The notes beneath the pieces are model-generated. The model saw nothing but the letters and a program-made list of their open reading frames with translations. It made no database searches and was not told the DNA's origin. A program made the position numbers and the translations under genes. From NCBI GenBank assembly GCA_017303855.1, contig JAFLBL010000018.1, forward strand, positions 1 through 64,000: a stretch of 64,000 bases of DNA, in the 5' to 3' direction. The DNA comes from Chitinophagales bacterium. GTDB taxonomy: Bacteria > Bacteroidota > Bacteroidia > Chitinophagales > Chitinophagaceae. Below, piece by piece: positions 40,700 through 50,438 of the stretch (positions are counted from its first letter, which is position 1; each line of letters starts with the position of its first letter).

Positions 40700-43600
40700 T
40701 TACCCTTTTTTTAAAACATTCACATTAAGCAATACATCGTTAATATCCATTTCAGTGCCGTCCTTTATTTCAGGCACAAATTCCAGTGAATCAGCCAGAA
40801 TTTCGGCGCAAATATAGGTTTTAAACTGAGCTAACGAATCTTTTAATCCGTCAGGCGCAGCCACCTCAATCAGCACCCTGTCAGTCAGCTCAAACCCGCT
40901 GTCCTTGCGGATTTTCTGTATCCGGTTCACAAACTCCCGGGCATTCCCTTCGGCTTCCAGTTCAGGGGTTACCGTAACATCCAGCGCCACGGTCAGACTA
41001 CCCTTTCCGGCTACCGTCCAGCCCGGAATATCTTCACTGCTGATCTCTGTTTCTGCGATTTGTAATATTAAGGGTTCGCCTTCAATTGACAAATTATATT
41101 GCCCTTCTTTTTCAAGTGATGCTATGTCTTCCTGGGTGAATTGTGACAAAGCTGTGGATACTGCTTTCATTTTTGCTCCCAGCTTTTTACCCAATGCCAC
41201 AAAGTTGGGTTTGATTTTTTTACGGATAAATGTATTGTCCGGACTGAGGTACTCGATTTCTTTTACATTCACTTCGGCTTTCAGCAGGTTTTCCACTTTT
41301 TCCAGTTGTGCTTTCATCACCGGATTCAACACCGGTATTAATACTTTCTGTAACGGCTGACGCACTTTAATATTCACTTTTTTTCTCAGCGACAGCACCA
41401 GGGATGACGCGTCCTGTGCCAGCTGCATCCTTTCTTCCAGCAGCGAATCCACTACAGCGGCATTATATACCGGGTAATCGGCATGATGAATGGAGGCCGT
41501 GGTAAACCGGCCGGTCACGGCATTCAGGTTGCGGAACAACACATCACTGAAGAAAGGTGATATGGGTGCAATCAACCGGGTCAGGGTCTCCAGGCATTCA
41601 TACAATGTCTGGTACGCACAGATCTTATCCTGCTCATATTCCCCTTTCCAGAAACGGCGGCGGCAAAGACGTACATACCAGTTACTGAGTTGCTCATCCA
41701 CAAAATCCTCAATCACACGTCCGGCCTGTGTCGGCTCATAGTCATCCATGAAATCACCCGCTTTCTTTACCACCGTATTAAGGGCAGAAAGAATCCAACG
41801 GTCGATTTCAGGACGTTCCTTAACCGGTATATAGGCTTCCTTAAACGCAAAGCCGTCCACATTGGCATAAAGGGCGAAGAACTGGTAGGTATTATACAGT
41901 GTGCCGAAGAATTTACGTTGTACTTCCTTGATTCCCTCACTATCAAATTTCAGGTTATCCCAGGGAGACGCATTGGTGATCAGGTACCAGCGGGTGGCAT
42001 CGGCTCCGTATTTTTCAATGGTCTCAAACGGATCCACGACATTGCCGAGACGTTTACTCATTTTATTCCCGTTCTTATCCAGTACCAGTCCGTTACTCAC
42101 CACCGTCTTGTACGCCACCGAATCAAATACCAGGCAGGCAATGGCGTGAAGGGTATAAAACCAGCCACGGGTCTGGTCAACTCCTTCCGCGATAAAGTCG
42201 GCCGGGAAGGATTGTTTAAACGTCTCTTTATTCTCAAAGGGGAAATGCCATTGTGCATAAGGCATGGCACCACTGTCAAACCAAACGTCTATCAGGTCGG
42301 GAACCCGCTTCATCGGTTTGCCGGAGGGACTTACAAGTACAATCTCATCCACGTAGGGCTTATGAAGATCTAAGTTATCAGATAAAAGTGGTGCGTTGTG
42401 AGTTGCGAGTTGCGAGTCGGCCTTTAAAGCGAGATCTCTTAGTTCAGCGATACTGCCAATACAGATTTCTTCGGAACCATCTTCGGTTCGCCAAACCGGT
42501 AAGGGCGTACCCCAAAAACGGGAACGGCTCAGGTTCCAGTCTACCATATTCTCCAGCCAGTTGCCGAAACGGCCTTCGCCGGTTGATTTCGGCTTCCAGT
42601 TAATGGTTTTATTCAGTTCCACCATTCTTTCCTTGATCGCCGTGGTTTTGATAAACCAGGCATCCAGCGGATAGTATAACACGGGTTTATCCGTTCTCCA
42701 GCAATGCGGATAACTGTGCTCGTATTTCTCTACTTTAAAAGCGCGGTTCTCTTTCTTCAGTTTGACCGCGATGTCCACATTCACATCCGCATAGGCCGGA
42801 TCGTCTTTATAATTTTTTACATAGCGGTTGCTGAATTCACCAAGTCCATCCACGAATTTTCCTTCCCTGTCCACCATGGTGAGAATACCAATACCGTATT
42901 TCTTGCCTACTTTATAGTCATCAGCACCAAATGCAGGAGCCGTATGTACAATACCGGTACCATCTTCGGTGGTTACGAATGTATCAACCAGCACCCGGAA
43001 CGGATCGCCTCCCGCATGAGCGGCACTGTTGGCGTCATAGGGCATCAGTTGTTCATAACGGCACTCTTCAATCTGTGAACCTTTGAATTCAGTGATGACA
43101 GACCAGGGTAATACTTTTACTTTTTCATTGTAGCCGGCAAAATCTCCGTCTTTCCCTTCTTCTTTAAAATATTTACCAAGCAAAGCTTTGGCCAGTACCA
43201 CATTCACGGGAAGATGCGTATAGGGATTGAATGTTTTTACCAATACATAATCAATATTGGCACCAACGGTCAGTCCGAGGTTGGAAGGCAGGGTCCAGGG
43301 AGTGGTCGTCCAGGCGAGAAAGAAAACCTCATCGCCATGAACGGCATCATGCAGAAACTTGCTTTTCTCATCCTGCACGGCACGGAACATCGCCACGCAA
43401 CTGGTATCCTTAACGTCCTTATAAGTACCGGGCTGATTCAGTTCGTGCGAACTTAACCCGGTACCTGCCGCGGGTGAATAAGGCTGTATGCTCACACTTT
43501 CATAAAGCAGTCCTTTCTTGTATAATTCACTGAGCAACCACCACAGGGTCTCGATGTATTCATTCTTGAACGTGATATAAGGATCATTCAGATCCACCCA

Positions 43601-44026
43601 ATACCCCATCTTCCGGGTAATGTCATCCCATTTATCCTTGTACCGCAATACCGCTTCCCGGCATTTTTTGTTGTAGTCTTCCACAGAGATTTTCTTCCCG
43701 ATATCTTCCTTGGTAATCCCCAATTCTTTTTCCACGCCCAGTTCAATCGGCAATCCATGGGTATCCCATCCTCCTTTACGTTTTACCTGGAAGCCTTTCA
43801 TCGTTTTGTACCTGCATACCATATCCTTCAGGGTACGGGAGATCACGTGATGAATCCCGGGCATGCCGTTGGCGCTGGGCGGACCTTCATAAAACACAAA
43901 GGGGGTGGCCCCTTCTCGAAGGAGTACGCTTTTTTCAAAGGCCTGGTTTTCAGTCCAGTCAGATAAAATTTCCTGCTCAAAAGCGGGCAGGTTCAGTCCG
44001 GTAAATTCTCTGTATTTAACACTCAT
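40700..44026 (-). CDS. ileS: Isoleucyl-tRNA synthetase
   Basis: A 1108-residue class I synthetase. The HIGH-type motif is in PSANGMPGIHHVISR (about residues 50-64), followed by the editing domain (SNLGLTVGANIDYVL, DGTGIVHTAPAFGADD), the NGLVLDKNGNKMSKRLGN motif, the anticodon-binding helices (WYVRLCRRRFWKGEYEQD) and a C-terminal domain ending MDINDVLLNVNVLKKG. It heads ileS-dksA with a TAACTTTG promoter element 20 bases upstream. At 42388-42418 the coding sequence contains a GAGTTGCGAGTTGCGAGT word like the intergenic micro-repeats, giving an ADSQLATHNA stretch that looks inserted between the conserved ELRDLALK and DLHKPYVDEIVL segments. Confidence 0.96.
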   Translation of the reverse strand: MSVKYREFTGLNLPAFEQEILSDWTENQAFEKSVLLREGATPFVFYEGPPSANGMPGIHHVISRTLKDMVCRYKTMKGFQVKRKGGWDTHGLPIELGVEKELGITKEDIGKKISVEDYNKKCREAVLRYKDKWDDITRKMGYWVDLNDPYITFKNEYIETLWWLLSELYKKGLLYESVSIQPYSPAAGTGLSSHELNQPGTYKDVKDTSCVAMFRAVQDEKSKFLHDAVHGDEVFFLAWTTTPWTLPSNLGLTVGANIDYVLVKTFNPYTHLPVNVVLAKALLGKYFKEEGKDGDFAGYNEKVKVLPWSVITEFKGSQIEECRYEQLMPYDANSAAHAGGDPFRVLVDTFVTTEDGTGIVHTAPAFGADDYKVGKKYGIGILTMVDREGKFVDGLGEFSNRYVKNYKDDPAYADVNVDIAVKLKKENRAFKVEKYEHSYPHCWRTDKPVLYYPLDAWFIKTTAIKERMVELNKTINWKPKSTGEGRFGNWLENMVDWNLSRSRFWGTPLPVWRTEDGSEEICIGSIAELRDLALKADSQLATHNAPLLSDNLDLHKPYVDEIVLVSPSGKPMKRVPDLIDVWFDSGAMPYAQWHFPFENKETFKQSFPADFIAEGVDQTRGWFYTLHAIACLVFDSVAYKTVVSNGLVLDKNGNKMSKRLGNVVDPFETIEKYGADATRWYLITNASPWDNLKFDSEGIKEVQRKFFGTLYNTYQFFALYANVDGFAFKEAYIPVKERPEIDRWILSALNTVVKKAGDFMDDYEPTQAGRVIEDFVDEQLSNWYVRLCRRRFWKGEYEQDKICAYQTLYECLETLTRLIAPISPFFSDVLFRNLNAVTGRFTTASIHHADYPVYNAAVVDSLLEERMQLAQDASSLVLSLRKKVNIKVRQPLQKVLIPVLNPVMKAQLEKVENLLKAEVNVKEIEYLSPDNTFIRKKIKPNFVALGKKLGAKMKAVSTALSQFTQEDIASLEKEGQYNLSIEGEPLILQIAETEISSEDIPGWTVAGKGSLTVALDVTVTPELEAEGNAREFVNRIQKIRKDSGFELTDRVLIEVAAPDGLKDSLAQFKTYICAEILADSLEFVPEIKDGTEMDINDVLLNVNVLKKG

Positions 44027-44045
44027 AGCCTGTCTAAAATGGGTG

Positions 44046-44053
44046 CAAAGTTA
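44046..44053 (-). promoter_or_regulatory. -7 promoter element of ileS
   Basis: Minus-strand TAACTTTG, 20 bases before the ileS ATG. Confidence 0.6.
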
Positions 44054-44088
44054 CGAAATATAATGGCCCTAACCGTAGGGACATAAAA

Positions 44089-44114
44089 AAGGCCCCGCCA
44101 ATACGGCGAAGCCT
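44089..44114 (-). terminator. Intrinsic terminator of the HmuY-like gene
   Basis: AAGGCCCCGCC and GGCGAAGCCTT pair with one internal mismatch; on the minus strand it ends in CCTTTTTTATG. Confidence 0.75.
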
Positions 44115-44134
44115 TCTGACCATTAAACCTGAAC

Positions 44135-45535
44135 TTACCCTTTTTTCAACCACATGGCTTCAAAAGCCGGGTATCCTCTTTCCCCGTTCTGGGTCAATGC
44201 AGTAAAACGAAGTTTGTAATAATTATTATCGCCATCTTTTACAATATAATACCGGTCGGTTCGCACGGAAGGCGATACTCCCGGTCCGCCACCGGAACGC
44301 CAGTCAGCGGCTATCGCATTCTGGGCCGTCATATATGTCTGTACATCCGCATCCGCTGCTGTAAAGTCGGCATAGGCTTTTGTTGCGGTCATCACTTTGG
44401 CAATGCTGACATTGCGGTTCAGCAGGATAATATCCTGGAACAGATAGGGTACTTCACCTGCACCGAAATTGGTGACATTGGAAAAATAAGTCCAGGCCAG
44501 ATCCCATTTCTTTTTGGCCGGTTCCACAACCACTGCACCATTATCGAAAGAAATATATTTAAAGAAATACGCATCCTCCCTGGCGATATCAATTGTGGAA
44601 AAACCCGTTGCGGCAATATCCGCATACTGAAGCGTATAACCGCCGGTTGCGTTTTTCAGTACCCTGATTTTTTTCCAGCCCCTGGCCGGTGCCGGATTAC
44701 CGGGTGCCAGTCCGCGGTTAACGATATATACTTTATTATCTGAAGCCACATCACTCACGGCCGCAATGGCTGTACGGTTTACATCCCCATTGGGGTAATC
44801 CATATAGGGCAATGATGTGGTGACGGGGGCAAACTGGTTAAACGCCACTTCCGTGGAAAAACCAAGCGTATCTGCCGCGGTTACCAGGTTCAGGTCATTT
44901 TTACTCAGTTGCCTGGCCATCATGGCGGTTGAAGAATTCAGGATCACTCTTGACTGATCAGCTCCGGTATAAAAACCAAGATCCCAGTTATTGCGGTTTA
45001 CAATCGTCTGCCTGTTTGCACTCAGGTCAATAAACACTTTATTGGAATACTGCACACCGCCTCCATTGATGGTGAGTGCCGGTCTTGCGGCAATCAGCTC
45101 CGCGAAAGTCAGTGTAAAACGGCGGGTTACTCCAACCGAAACCCGTTCGGATGGCTGGTTGATATCAAACGTGAGTTTTTCATCACCATCAAACAAAACT
45201 CCGCTTACTTTATTCACTTCAAAACCGGCTTCATTGGCGCCAGCTGGTACCGTTACGGTAACAGATCCTGATACGGCAGCGGGAGTAGTGGTATAATCCA
45301 CGCCATAGGCCAGATCCAGTTCAGCGAGACTGATGGTCACCGGCAGATCGGTTTCTGCAGCCCGGGATAATTCGAGGCGCACCGTGATGGCGGATTCAGC
45401 AGCGGTGATTCCCTGGGCCGCTGATTCAAATACCACATAATTATCGGCCAGCTCAGCCGTGCGCTTGCGGCAGCCTGTTACTACCAGAAGCAGGAGGACC
45501 AGGGGCAATACCAGGAAAATAAGTTTTTGTTTCAT
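44135..45535 (-). CDS. HmuY-family lipoprotein (probable haem-binding)
   Basis: A 466-residue lipoprotein: signal MKQKLIFLVLPLVLLLLVVTGC with the lipidated Cys. A Calx-beta/DUF4843-like N-terminal beta domain follows (about 35-130, ITVRLELSRAAETDLPVTISL), then an HmuY-like C-terminal domain (KVFIDLSANRQTIVNRNNWDLGFYTG, KWDLAWTYFSN, YYIVKDGDNNYYKLRFTAL). HmuY proteins capture haem at the surface and hand it to the HmuR TonB receptor, which fits the TonB receptor gene directly upstream. The ATG at 45556 lies two bases after that receptor's stop and would add seven residues; I prefer 45535 for the signal peptide, though coupling favours the other. Confidence 0.82.
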   Translation of the reverse strand: MKQKLIFLVLPLVLLLLVVTGCRKRTAELADNYVVFESAAQGITAAESAITVRLELSRAAETDLPVTISLAELDLAYGVDYTTTPAAVSGSVTVTVPAGANEAGFEVNKVSGVLFDGDEKLTFDINQPSERVSVGVTRRFTLTFAELIAARPALTINGGGVQYSNKVFIDLSANRQTIVNRNNWDLGFYTGADQSRVILNSSTAMMARQLSKNDLNLVTAADTLGFSTEVAFNQFAPVTTSLPYMDYPNGDVNRTAIAAVSDVASDNKVYIVNRGLAPGNPAPARGWKKIRVLKNATGGYTLQYADIAATGFSTIDIAREDAYFFKYISFDNGAVVVEPAKKKWDLAWTYFSNVTNFGAGEVPYLFQDIILLNRNVSIAKVMTATKAYADFTAADADVQTYMTAQNAIAADWRSGGGPGVSPSVRTDRYYIVKDGDNNYYKLRFTALTQNGERGYPAFEAMWLKKG

Positions 45536-45558
45536 TACTATGAGATTTGCGTTCATGA

Positions 45559-47616
45559 TTAGTTTTTGTTCCAGTTAAACAGCAGGGAAGCAAAGCCGGA
45601 ACGGCCGGTTGCCACACTGAGCCCGCCGCCGGTATGAATGCCCCCGGCCACAAAGCTGCTGCGGATACGATCCACATTAAAGAGATTGCGTACACCGGCA
45701 TTGATTCGTAAAAACCGGCTGATTTTCTTATTTACGGTAAAATCCGCCATATGATAGCCTTCCTGTTCAGAAAGGACGAGGTCGGGGCCGTTTGTGATAT
45801 AACGGGGTCGCTTACCCGTAAATTTATAATACAGGCTCAGGTCCAGGCCGATTGCGGGAAATGAATACCCGGCTGTAAGGTTGGCTTCCGCGGACCAGAG
45901 TTGTTGCGGCAGTGATTTATCCGCTTCATACTGATCATTATAAAAACCGGTCCAGGAACCACCGGCTCCCAGTGTCAATTGCCGGTAACGCAATGTCAGC
46001 AGCAGGTTGGCGCCGGATGTTTTGCTTCTTAAAATATTATACAAACGCGCTGTATCCGAAGTCTGCGTGAATACATAGTCAATCAGGTTTTTTACATCAT
46101 TGTAAAAACCACCGGCCTGTACGGTATACTGCCACCCTGAGGCCGTTTTGTTTTTCAGACTTATGGCCGCGGTGAAACTGTGTGATGTTTCCGCTTTCAG
46201 ATCCGGGTTGCCCACGACCTGGTGATTGGCATCGAAGAAACTGAAATACAGTTCACGAAGTGAAGGTGAACGGAACCCCCGTGCATAGGAAGCCCGGATA
46301 TCCAGTTGTTCGGTAATCATCCATTTTGCATTGACGGAAGGAATAACCGGCGGCGCGTCATACACTGAGTTTTTGATAAACCGCAGCCCCGGACGGATCG
46401 TGAATTTATTGCCGGGAGTGATTTCTGAACTGATAAAAAACGCATAGTCATTGACGGTATTGGCGCCGGTTTTCAAACGTTCGCCTTCTCCTTTATCCAG
46501 GTTGATATCCACCCCGGGTTGAAGACTGATCAGCTCATTCAATTTATAGTACATGGTACCGCGCAGGGTAAAGCCGGAAAAGTTTACCACAGACTGACGG
46601 CCTTCTCCCGGATCCAGCCGCACATCGCCGTTTGCTTTATTTAATGTGGTGGAAAATACTTCGCGGCGGTAATCTGTATAAGATGATTGCAACTGAAAAG
46701 ACAACCGGTTACTGGCCACATATCCACCCTGTAGCTGATGCATGAGCCTCCGGGAAAGATATTCCTGATCATAGGCCAGGGTATCCCCGGAAATCCGGTC
46801 GGGAAAGGGCAGATAGTTGGCCGGATTGGTGATCACTTCATCCAGACCGTCGGCACGGTAACGAAGATTCAGTTTGCCTTTGCTGTAGCCAACAAATCCG
46901 TTCAGCAACCGCTGGTCTTTTTTATGCCAAACCAGTTCACGACCGATAGCGGTATCTCTCCAGCCACCAAAAAAATTATGAGCCAGTGAAGCACCGGCTT
47001 CCCAGTTTTTCTTTTTCCAGGTAAGACCGATCTGCTGGTTATGTATACCCTGGCGGGTACCATATTCATTACCTATTGACTCTTCATGCAAACGGGCATT
47101 CACAGATAAACGGGCGGTACTTGCTTTTTTTGTAATAATATTAATTACACCGGCCAGTGCATCGGCGCCATAGACCACCGACATCGGGCCTTCCACCAAT
47201 TCGATGCGCTCAATACTGTTGATGTCAAGCTGGCTGATATCAAATTCGTTGTTCACCCCCTGGCGACCGGTAACCGGCAATCCATCCACCAGGATTTTTA
47301 CATTTTGTCCGCTGAGTCCCAACATGGAAATCGCAGAACCGCCTGTAGCGAGATCCTGCGAAAAACGAAGATTCAGTTCATTGCGGAGCACATCCTGCAG
47401 GCGGGTGGCCCCCTGCTTTTCGATCCGCTCGCGGCTGATCACTTTAATCTGGTAAACGGAGTTTTTAACGGATTGGGGCTTATACTGACCGGTCACCACC
47501 ACTTCGTCGAGGTCTTTGGCCTTGCTGGTATCTTCCGGTAAATATTGCTTTGCTGTCTGCGCCTGTATGGCCGTTTGAATGCCCAGGACAGCGAGTAAGA
47601 GGTGAATTTTTCTCAT
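45559..47616 (-). CDS. TonB-dependent receptor (HmuR-like, probable haem uptake)
   Basis: A 685-residue outer-membrane receptor. The signal peptide ends near AVLGIQTAIQAQ. The TonB box region is DLDEVVVTGQY, and the plug domain contains NVKILVDGLPVTGRQG and IERIELVEGPMSVVYGADALAGVINIITKK. A 22-strand barrel follows, with RPGLRFIKNSVYDAPPVIPS, ARGFRSPSLRELYF and HMADFTVNKKISRFLRINAGVRNLF, ending FNWN-K. The HmuY-like lipoprotein gene is directly downstream, suggesting haem or haemoprotein uptake. A Fur-box-like palindrome lies 34-52 bases upstream. I start at the ATG at 47616; in-frame ATGs at 47625 and 47634 are possible. Confidence 0.88.
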   Translation of the reverse strand: MRKIHLLLAVLGIQTAIQAQTAKQYLPEDTSKAKDLDEVVVTGQYKPQSVKNSVYQIKVISRERIEKQGATRLQDVLRNELNLRFSQDLATGGSAISMLGLSGQNVKILVDGLPVTGRQGVNNEFDISQLDINSIERIELVEGPMSVVYGADALAGVINIITKKASTARLSVNARLHEESIGNEYGTRQGIHNQQIGLTWKKKNWEAGASLAHNFFGGWRDTAIGRELVWHKKDQRLLNGFVGYSKGKLNLRYRADGLDEVITNPANYLPFPDRISGDTLAYDQEYLSRRLMHQLQGGYVASNRLSFQLQSSYTDYRREVFSTTLNKANGDVRLDPGEGRQSVVNFSGFTLRGTMYYKLNELISLQPGVDINLDKGEGERLKTGANTVNDYAFFISSEITPGNKFTIRPGLRFIKNSVYDAPPVIPSVNAKWMITEQLDIRASYARGFRSPSLRELYFSFFDANHQVVGNPDLKAETSHSFTAAISLKNKTASGWQYTVQAGGFYNDVKNLIDYVFTQTSDTARLYNILRSKTSGANLLLTLRYRQLTLGAGGSWTGFYNDQYEADKSLPQQLWSAEANLTAGYSFPAIGLDLSLYYKFTGKRPRYITNGPDLVLSEQEGYHMADFTVNKKISRFLRINAGVRNLFNVDRIRSSFVAGGIHTGGGLSVATGRSGFASLLFNWNKN

Positions 47617-47649
47617 AATTTTCATTTCGGACACAAAGATTTACCACGA

Positions 47650-47668
47650 AATGATGAGAATTATCATC
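47650..47668 (-). promoter_or_regulatory. Fur-box-like palindrome
   Basis: Minus-strand GATGATAATTCTCATCATT agrees with the classical Fur box GATAATGATAATCATTATC at 13 of 19 positions by my count. It sits just upstream of a near-consensus -7 element (AATCTTTG, 47634-47641) of the haem-type receptor. Confidence 0.45.
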
Positions 47669-47756
47669 TGATTGTCAGCTTATTAAAACAAGGTCATCTT
47701 TGACAAAAAGATGACAAGGTCTGTTATGAAGTCAGCCGGATTCATGAGAAAGGTCA

Positions 47757-47812
47757 TCATTGTTTAAACAATGACGGGTTGAATCCTTCATTAAAATGAA
47801 TGATCCAACCCG
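47757..47812. terminator. 18-bp palindrome and adjoining hairpin after the siderophore receptor gene
   Basis: TCATTGTTTAAACAATGA (47757-47774) is a perfect palindrome. It touches a second hairpin, CGGGTTGAATCCTTCATT (47775-47792) with AATGAATGATCCAACCCG (47795-47812), which has two mismatches. The second one probably ends the receptor transcript; the palindrome could be a dimer-binding site. The rest of 47635-47840 shows no gene. Confidence 0.6.
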
Positions 47813-47840
47813 GTTGAGCAGACTGAGCCCTGAAACAGTC

Positions 47841-50273
47841 TTATAGTTTATAAGAGACCGATGCGGATAACTGCCGCGGAGCAATCGGATTAACACTGTT
47901 ATCGTCGTGCACATTATAACTGAGCGTATTGGTCAGATTCGACAACTTCAAACGCAAGGCATATTTGCCGGCTGCATAGCCCGCAAAAAAATCCATCAGC
48001 ACGTAATCCGGTATCGCCATCAGCTTATATCCCGGGTTGCTGTTTGTGGTATTACGGCCGGCCAATCTGTTTCCTGTATAAAAACTTCCAATCCCAATAG
48101 AGAATCCGTGCAGGCGCGAAACAGAGGAAAAACTATAATGCAGACTGGCGTTTGCTGTATGGGAAGGGTTATACTTTAAACGGTCGCCTGCCCGCACCGA
48201 ACTGTTATGTCCGTTTGATTTTGTATAACGCGTATCGTTGTAACTGTACCCTGCCAGTAAAACAAATCCCTTCACTGAACGGGTACTGATATCCAGTTCC
48301 ACTCCCTTACTGGTCACTTCCCCTACCAGTTCCCTGGCGGCCGGAACTGCAGCCGGCGGATTGACCACAGACAAAGCGAAATCACTGTTACGGATAAGAT
48401 AGGTTGTCAGGTTAATGGTCAGTGCTTTATTGAATATATCCGATTTCACACCAAACTCAGCCTGGTCAATAATGGAAGGTTTCAGGGGATTATTGAGCGT
48501 ATCTACTCCGGTATTCGGGCTGAAGTTATTGGTATAACTCACAAAAACGGATACGCTTTTTGCAGGTTGATAAACAAGTCCCAGGCGTGGACTGAACGCG
48601 TCCGTTGTATAAGCTTTGATAAAACCTTGTGTTCCTTTGGCCAATGTATCCACCGTAGCCCTGCGGTTTTGTTGCACACTGTAACGGATACCGGCCAGCA
48701 TTTTAAACCTGCCGGATACACTGATGAGATCCTGTATATACAATCCCGCCCGTTGAACAGGGCTTGAGGTCAGCAGATTGGGAGCCAGGTAAGGGATATC
48801 ATTTCGCGTTGTAAACATAGTGCCATACGGATCGAAGAGGTTAATGGTGTCGTAAATATTTTTATTCCGGATACTTGTATTCGAGAGACCGTTATTGTAA
48901 GCCGTTGTAATAAACGTGCGTGCTTCGGTATGATACTGATCGGCATCGGCACCGGCTAATAAGGTATGTTCCGTATTGCCGGTTTTGAATTTCCCGTTCA
49001 GGTCGGCCTGCAGTAAATAATAATTCTCTTCTGTGGCTGATTTTTGCAAGCCCCGGATCCAGGTACCATTGGCTTGTATAAAATTACTGTTGGTATTAGG
49101 ACGGGCAGCTGCAAACAGATTGCCTGCATAGTGCTGAAAACCGGCTACGGTGGTCAGTTGCCAGCGTGCATTAAACTGATGTGTCATTGTTGCATTGACA
49201 GTAGATTGCTTCACTTTATTATACGCCCAACTGGTGCCGATAAATACGGAGCGGGGCACATCCGGTATCGTATAATTTATAGCACCGATACCGTAATCGG
49301 GGGTTCTGTTATCAGACAGATAATCGCCCTGCAGCAGGAATTCAGTTTTTGGCGAAAGCCTGACCAGCAGGGATGGGTTTATATAATAGCGCTCAGATGA
49401 CACTACATCCCGGAAGCTGTTTGCTTTCTCGTAAGTACTGTTGACCCGTAGAGCCACCTGTTGCTTTTTTCCAAGGCCGCTATAGATATCCAGCATCGGT
49501 TTATAAAATCCAAAACTGCCGGTCCGGAAGGACAGTTCCCCCCCCTGTTCGAACCGTGGCTTTTTAGTAATGATATTCATTATACCACCAGGGGCTACAT
49601 TACCAAAAAGAATAGCACTGCCCCCTTTTAGGAATTCCAGTTTCTCTATACTGCTCATTTCCGGCATTATGCCGTTATTAAACCGAACCCCGTTCTTGAA
49701 CGTGTTGGCACTGGAAAAAGAGAAGCCGCGGGCGGCAATTTCTTCCTGGAAGCCACCGGTATTTCCCATCAGGTAAACACCATTTACCTGTTGCAGCGCG
49801 TCGCTGATATGAAGTACCTGTTGCCGTTCAAGCGCTTCCTTATTTATAATGGTTACTGCTTGTGGAAGATCCATCAGGCGTATAGCCGACTTTCCCGATA
49901 ACAGTGTCCGTTCATTAGCTGTATATCCGGCTGCAATTACGATCTCTTCCAGTTCATTCCGGCTTTCCTGCAATGTAAAGTCGGCAATACTGACACCCTT
50001 TTGTTGCACTTCAATCTGTGATTCCACCGTTTCGAGTCCTACATAAGAAACCACCAGTGTATAACGACCTGCACTGATCCCTTTGAAATAATAGCCTCCT
50101 CTTTCATCCGTAACAAACCCTTTCTTTAATTCTTTCAGTACCACACTGACCATGGCAGCCGGTTTCCCGTCACTGGTCTTCACGGTTCCGCGGAGTTCGG
50201 CGGCCGGTGACTGACCAGATATAAATAGTATAGCGTTGAAAAGAATTACAATAAGCAATATGGTTTTTTTCAT
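47841..50273 (-). CDS. TonB-dependent siderophore-type receptor with carboxypeptidase-like N-domain
   Basis: An 810-residue outer-membrane receptor. After the signal peptide (MKKTILLIVILFNAILFISG) comes a carboxypeptidase-D regulatory-like beta domain (LRGTVKTSDGKPAAMVSVVL ... RYTLVVSYVGLETVE), then a plug with DLPQAVTIINKEALERQQV and KLEFLKGGSAILFGNVAPGGIMNIITKKP, which is typical of FhuE/FpvA-like ferric-siderophore receptors. The barrel ends ASVSYKL with an aromatic near the C-terminus. The likely substrate is a ferric siderophore. A TAGTTTTG element lies 39 bases upstream. The start-proximal word TCGGACACAAA is shared with the haem-type receptor gene next door, suggesting common control. 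Confidence 0.9.
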   Translation of the reverse strand: MKKTILLIVILFNAILFISGQSPAAELRGTVKTSDGKPAAMVSVVLKELKKGFVTDERGGYYFKGISAGRYTLVVSYVGLETVESQIEVQQKGVSIADFTLQESRNELEEIVIAAGYTANERTLLSGKSAIRLMDLPQAVTIINKEALERQQVLHISDALQQVNGVYLMGNTGGFQEEIAARGFSFSSANTFKNGVRFNNGIMPEMSSIEKLEFLKGGSAILFGNVAPGGIMNIITKKPRFEQGGELSFRTGSFGFYKPMLDIYSGLGKKQQVALRVNSTYEKANSFRDVVSSERYYINPSLLVRLSPKTEFLLQGDYLSDNRTPDYGIGAINYTIPDVPRSVFIGTSWAYNKVKQSTVNATMTHQFNARWQLTTVAGFQHYAGNLFAAARPNTNSNFIQANGTWIRGLQKSATEENYYLLQADLNGKFKTGNTEHTLLAGADADQYHTEARTFITTAYNNGLSNTSIRNKNIYDTINLFDPYGTMFTTRNDIPYLAPNLLTSSPVQRAGLYIQDLISVSGRFKMLAGIRYSVQQNRRATVDTLAKGTQGFIKAYTTDAFSPRLGLVYQPAKSVSVFVSYTNNFSPNTGVDTLNNPLKPSIIDQAEFGVKSDIFNKALTINLTTYLIRNSDFALSVVNPPAAVPAARELVGEVTSKGVELDISTRSVKGFVLLAGYSYNDTRYTKSNGHNSSVRAGDRLKYNPSHTANASLHYSFSSVSRLHGFSIGIGSFYTGNRLAGRNTTNSNPGYKLMAIPDYVLMDFFAGYAAGKYALRLKLSNLTNTLSYNVHDDNSVNPIAPRQLSASVSYKL

Positions 50274-50311
50274 CTCAATGTTTTTAGCTTGTTCACAATT
50301 TCTATCGGACA

Positions 50312-50319
50312 CAAAACTA
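50312..50319 (-). promoter_or_regulatory. -7 promoter element of the siderophore-type receptor
   Basis: Minus-strand TAGTTTTG, followed at once by TGTCCGA; the 11-base word TCGGACACAAA (plus strand) recurs upstream of the haem-type receptor at 47627-47637. Confidence 0.55.
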
Positions 50320-50387
50320 AAAAGCGTTGATCCCGCCTGAATGCCGCATCGGGAAAACGATTTACGGAAAACGGAAAGGAATAAAAA

Positions 50388-50418
50388 AAGGCTGCCCCGT
50401 TTGAACGGAGCAGCCCTT
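50388..50418 (-). terminator. Intrinsic terminator of the DUF4920 gene
   Basis: AAAGGCTGCCCCGT and ACGGAGCAGCCCTT pair with few mismatches around TTGA; the minus strand continues as CTTTTTTTATTCC. Confidence 0.85.
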
Positions 50419-50438
50419 GTATAAAATAATATTTCTAT

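Noticed and set aside
40224..40817. Long plus-strand frame rich in Gly/Ala/Phe
   Set aside because: It is the antisense shadow of the Ala/Lys/Pro tail of the DksA-like gene; composition follows from the codon pattern.
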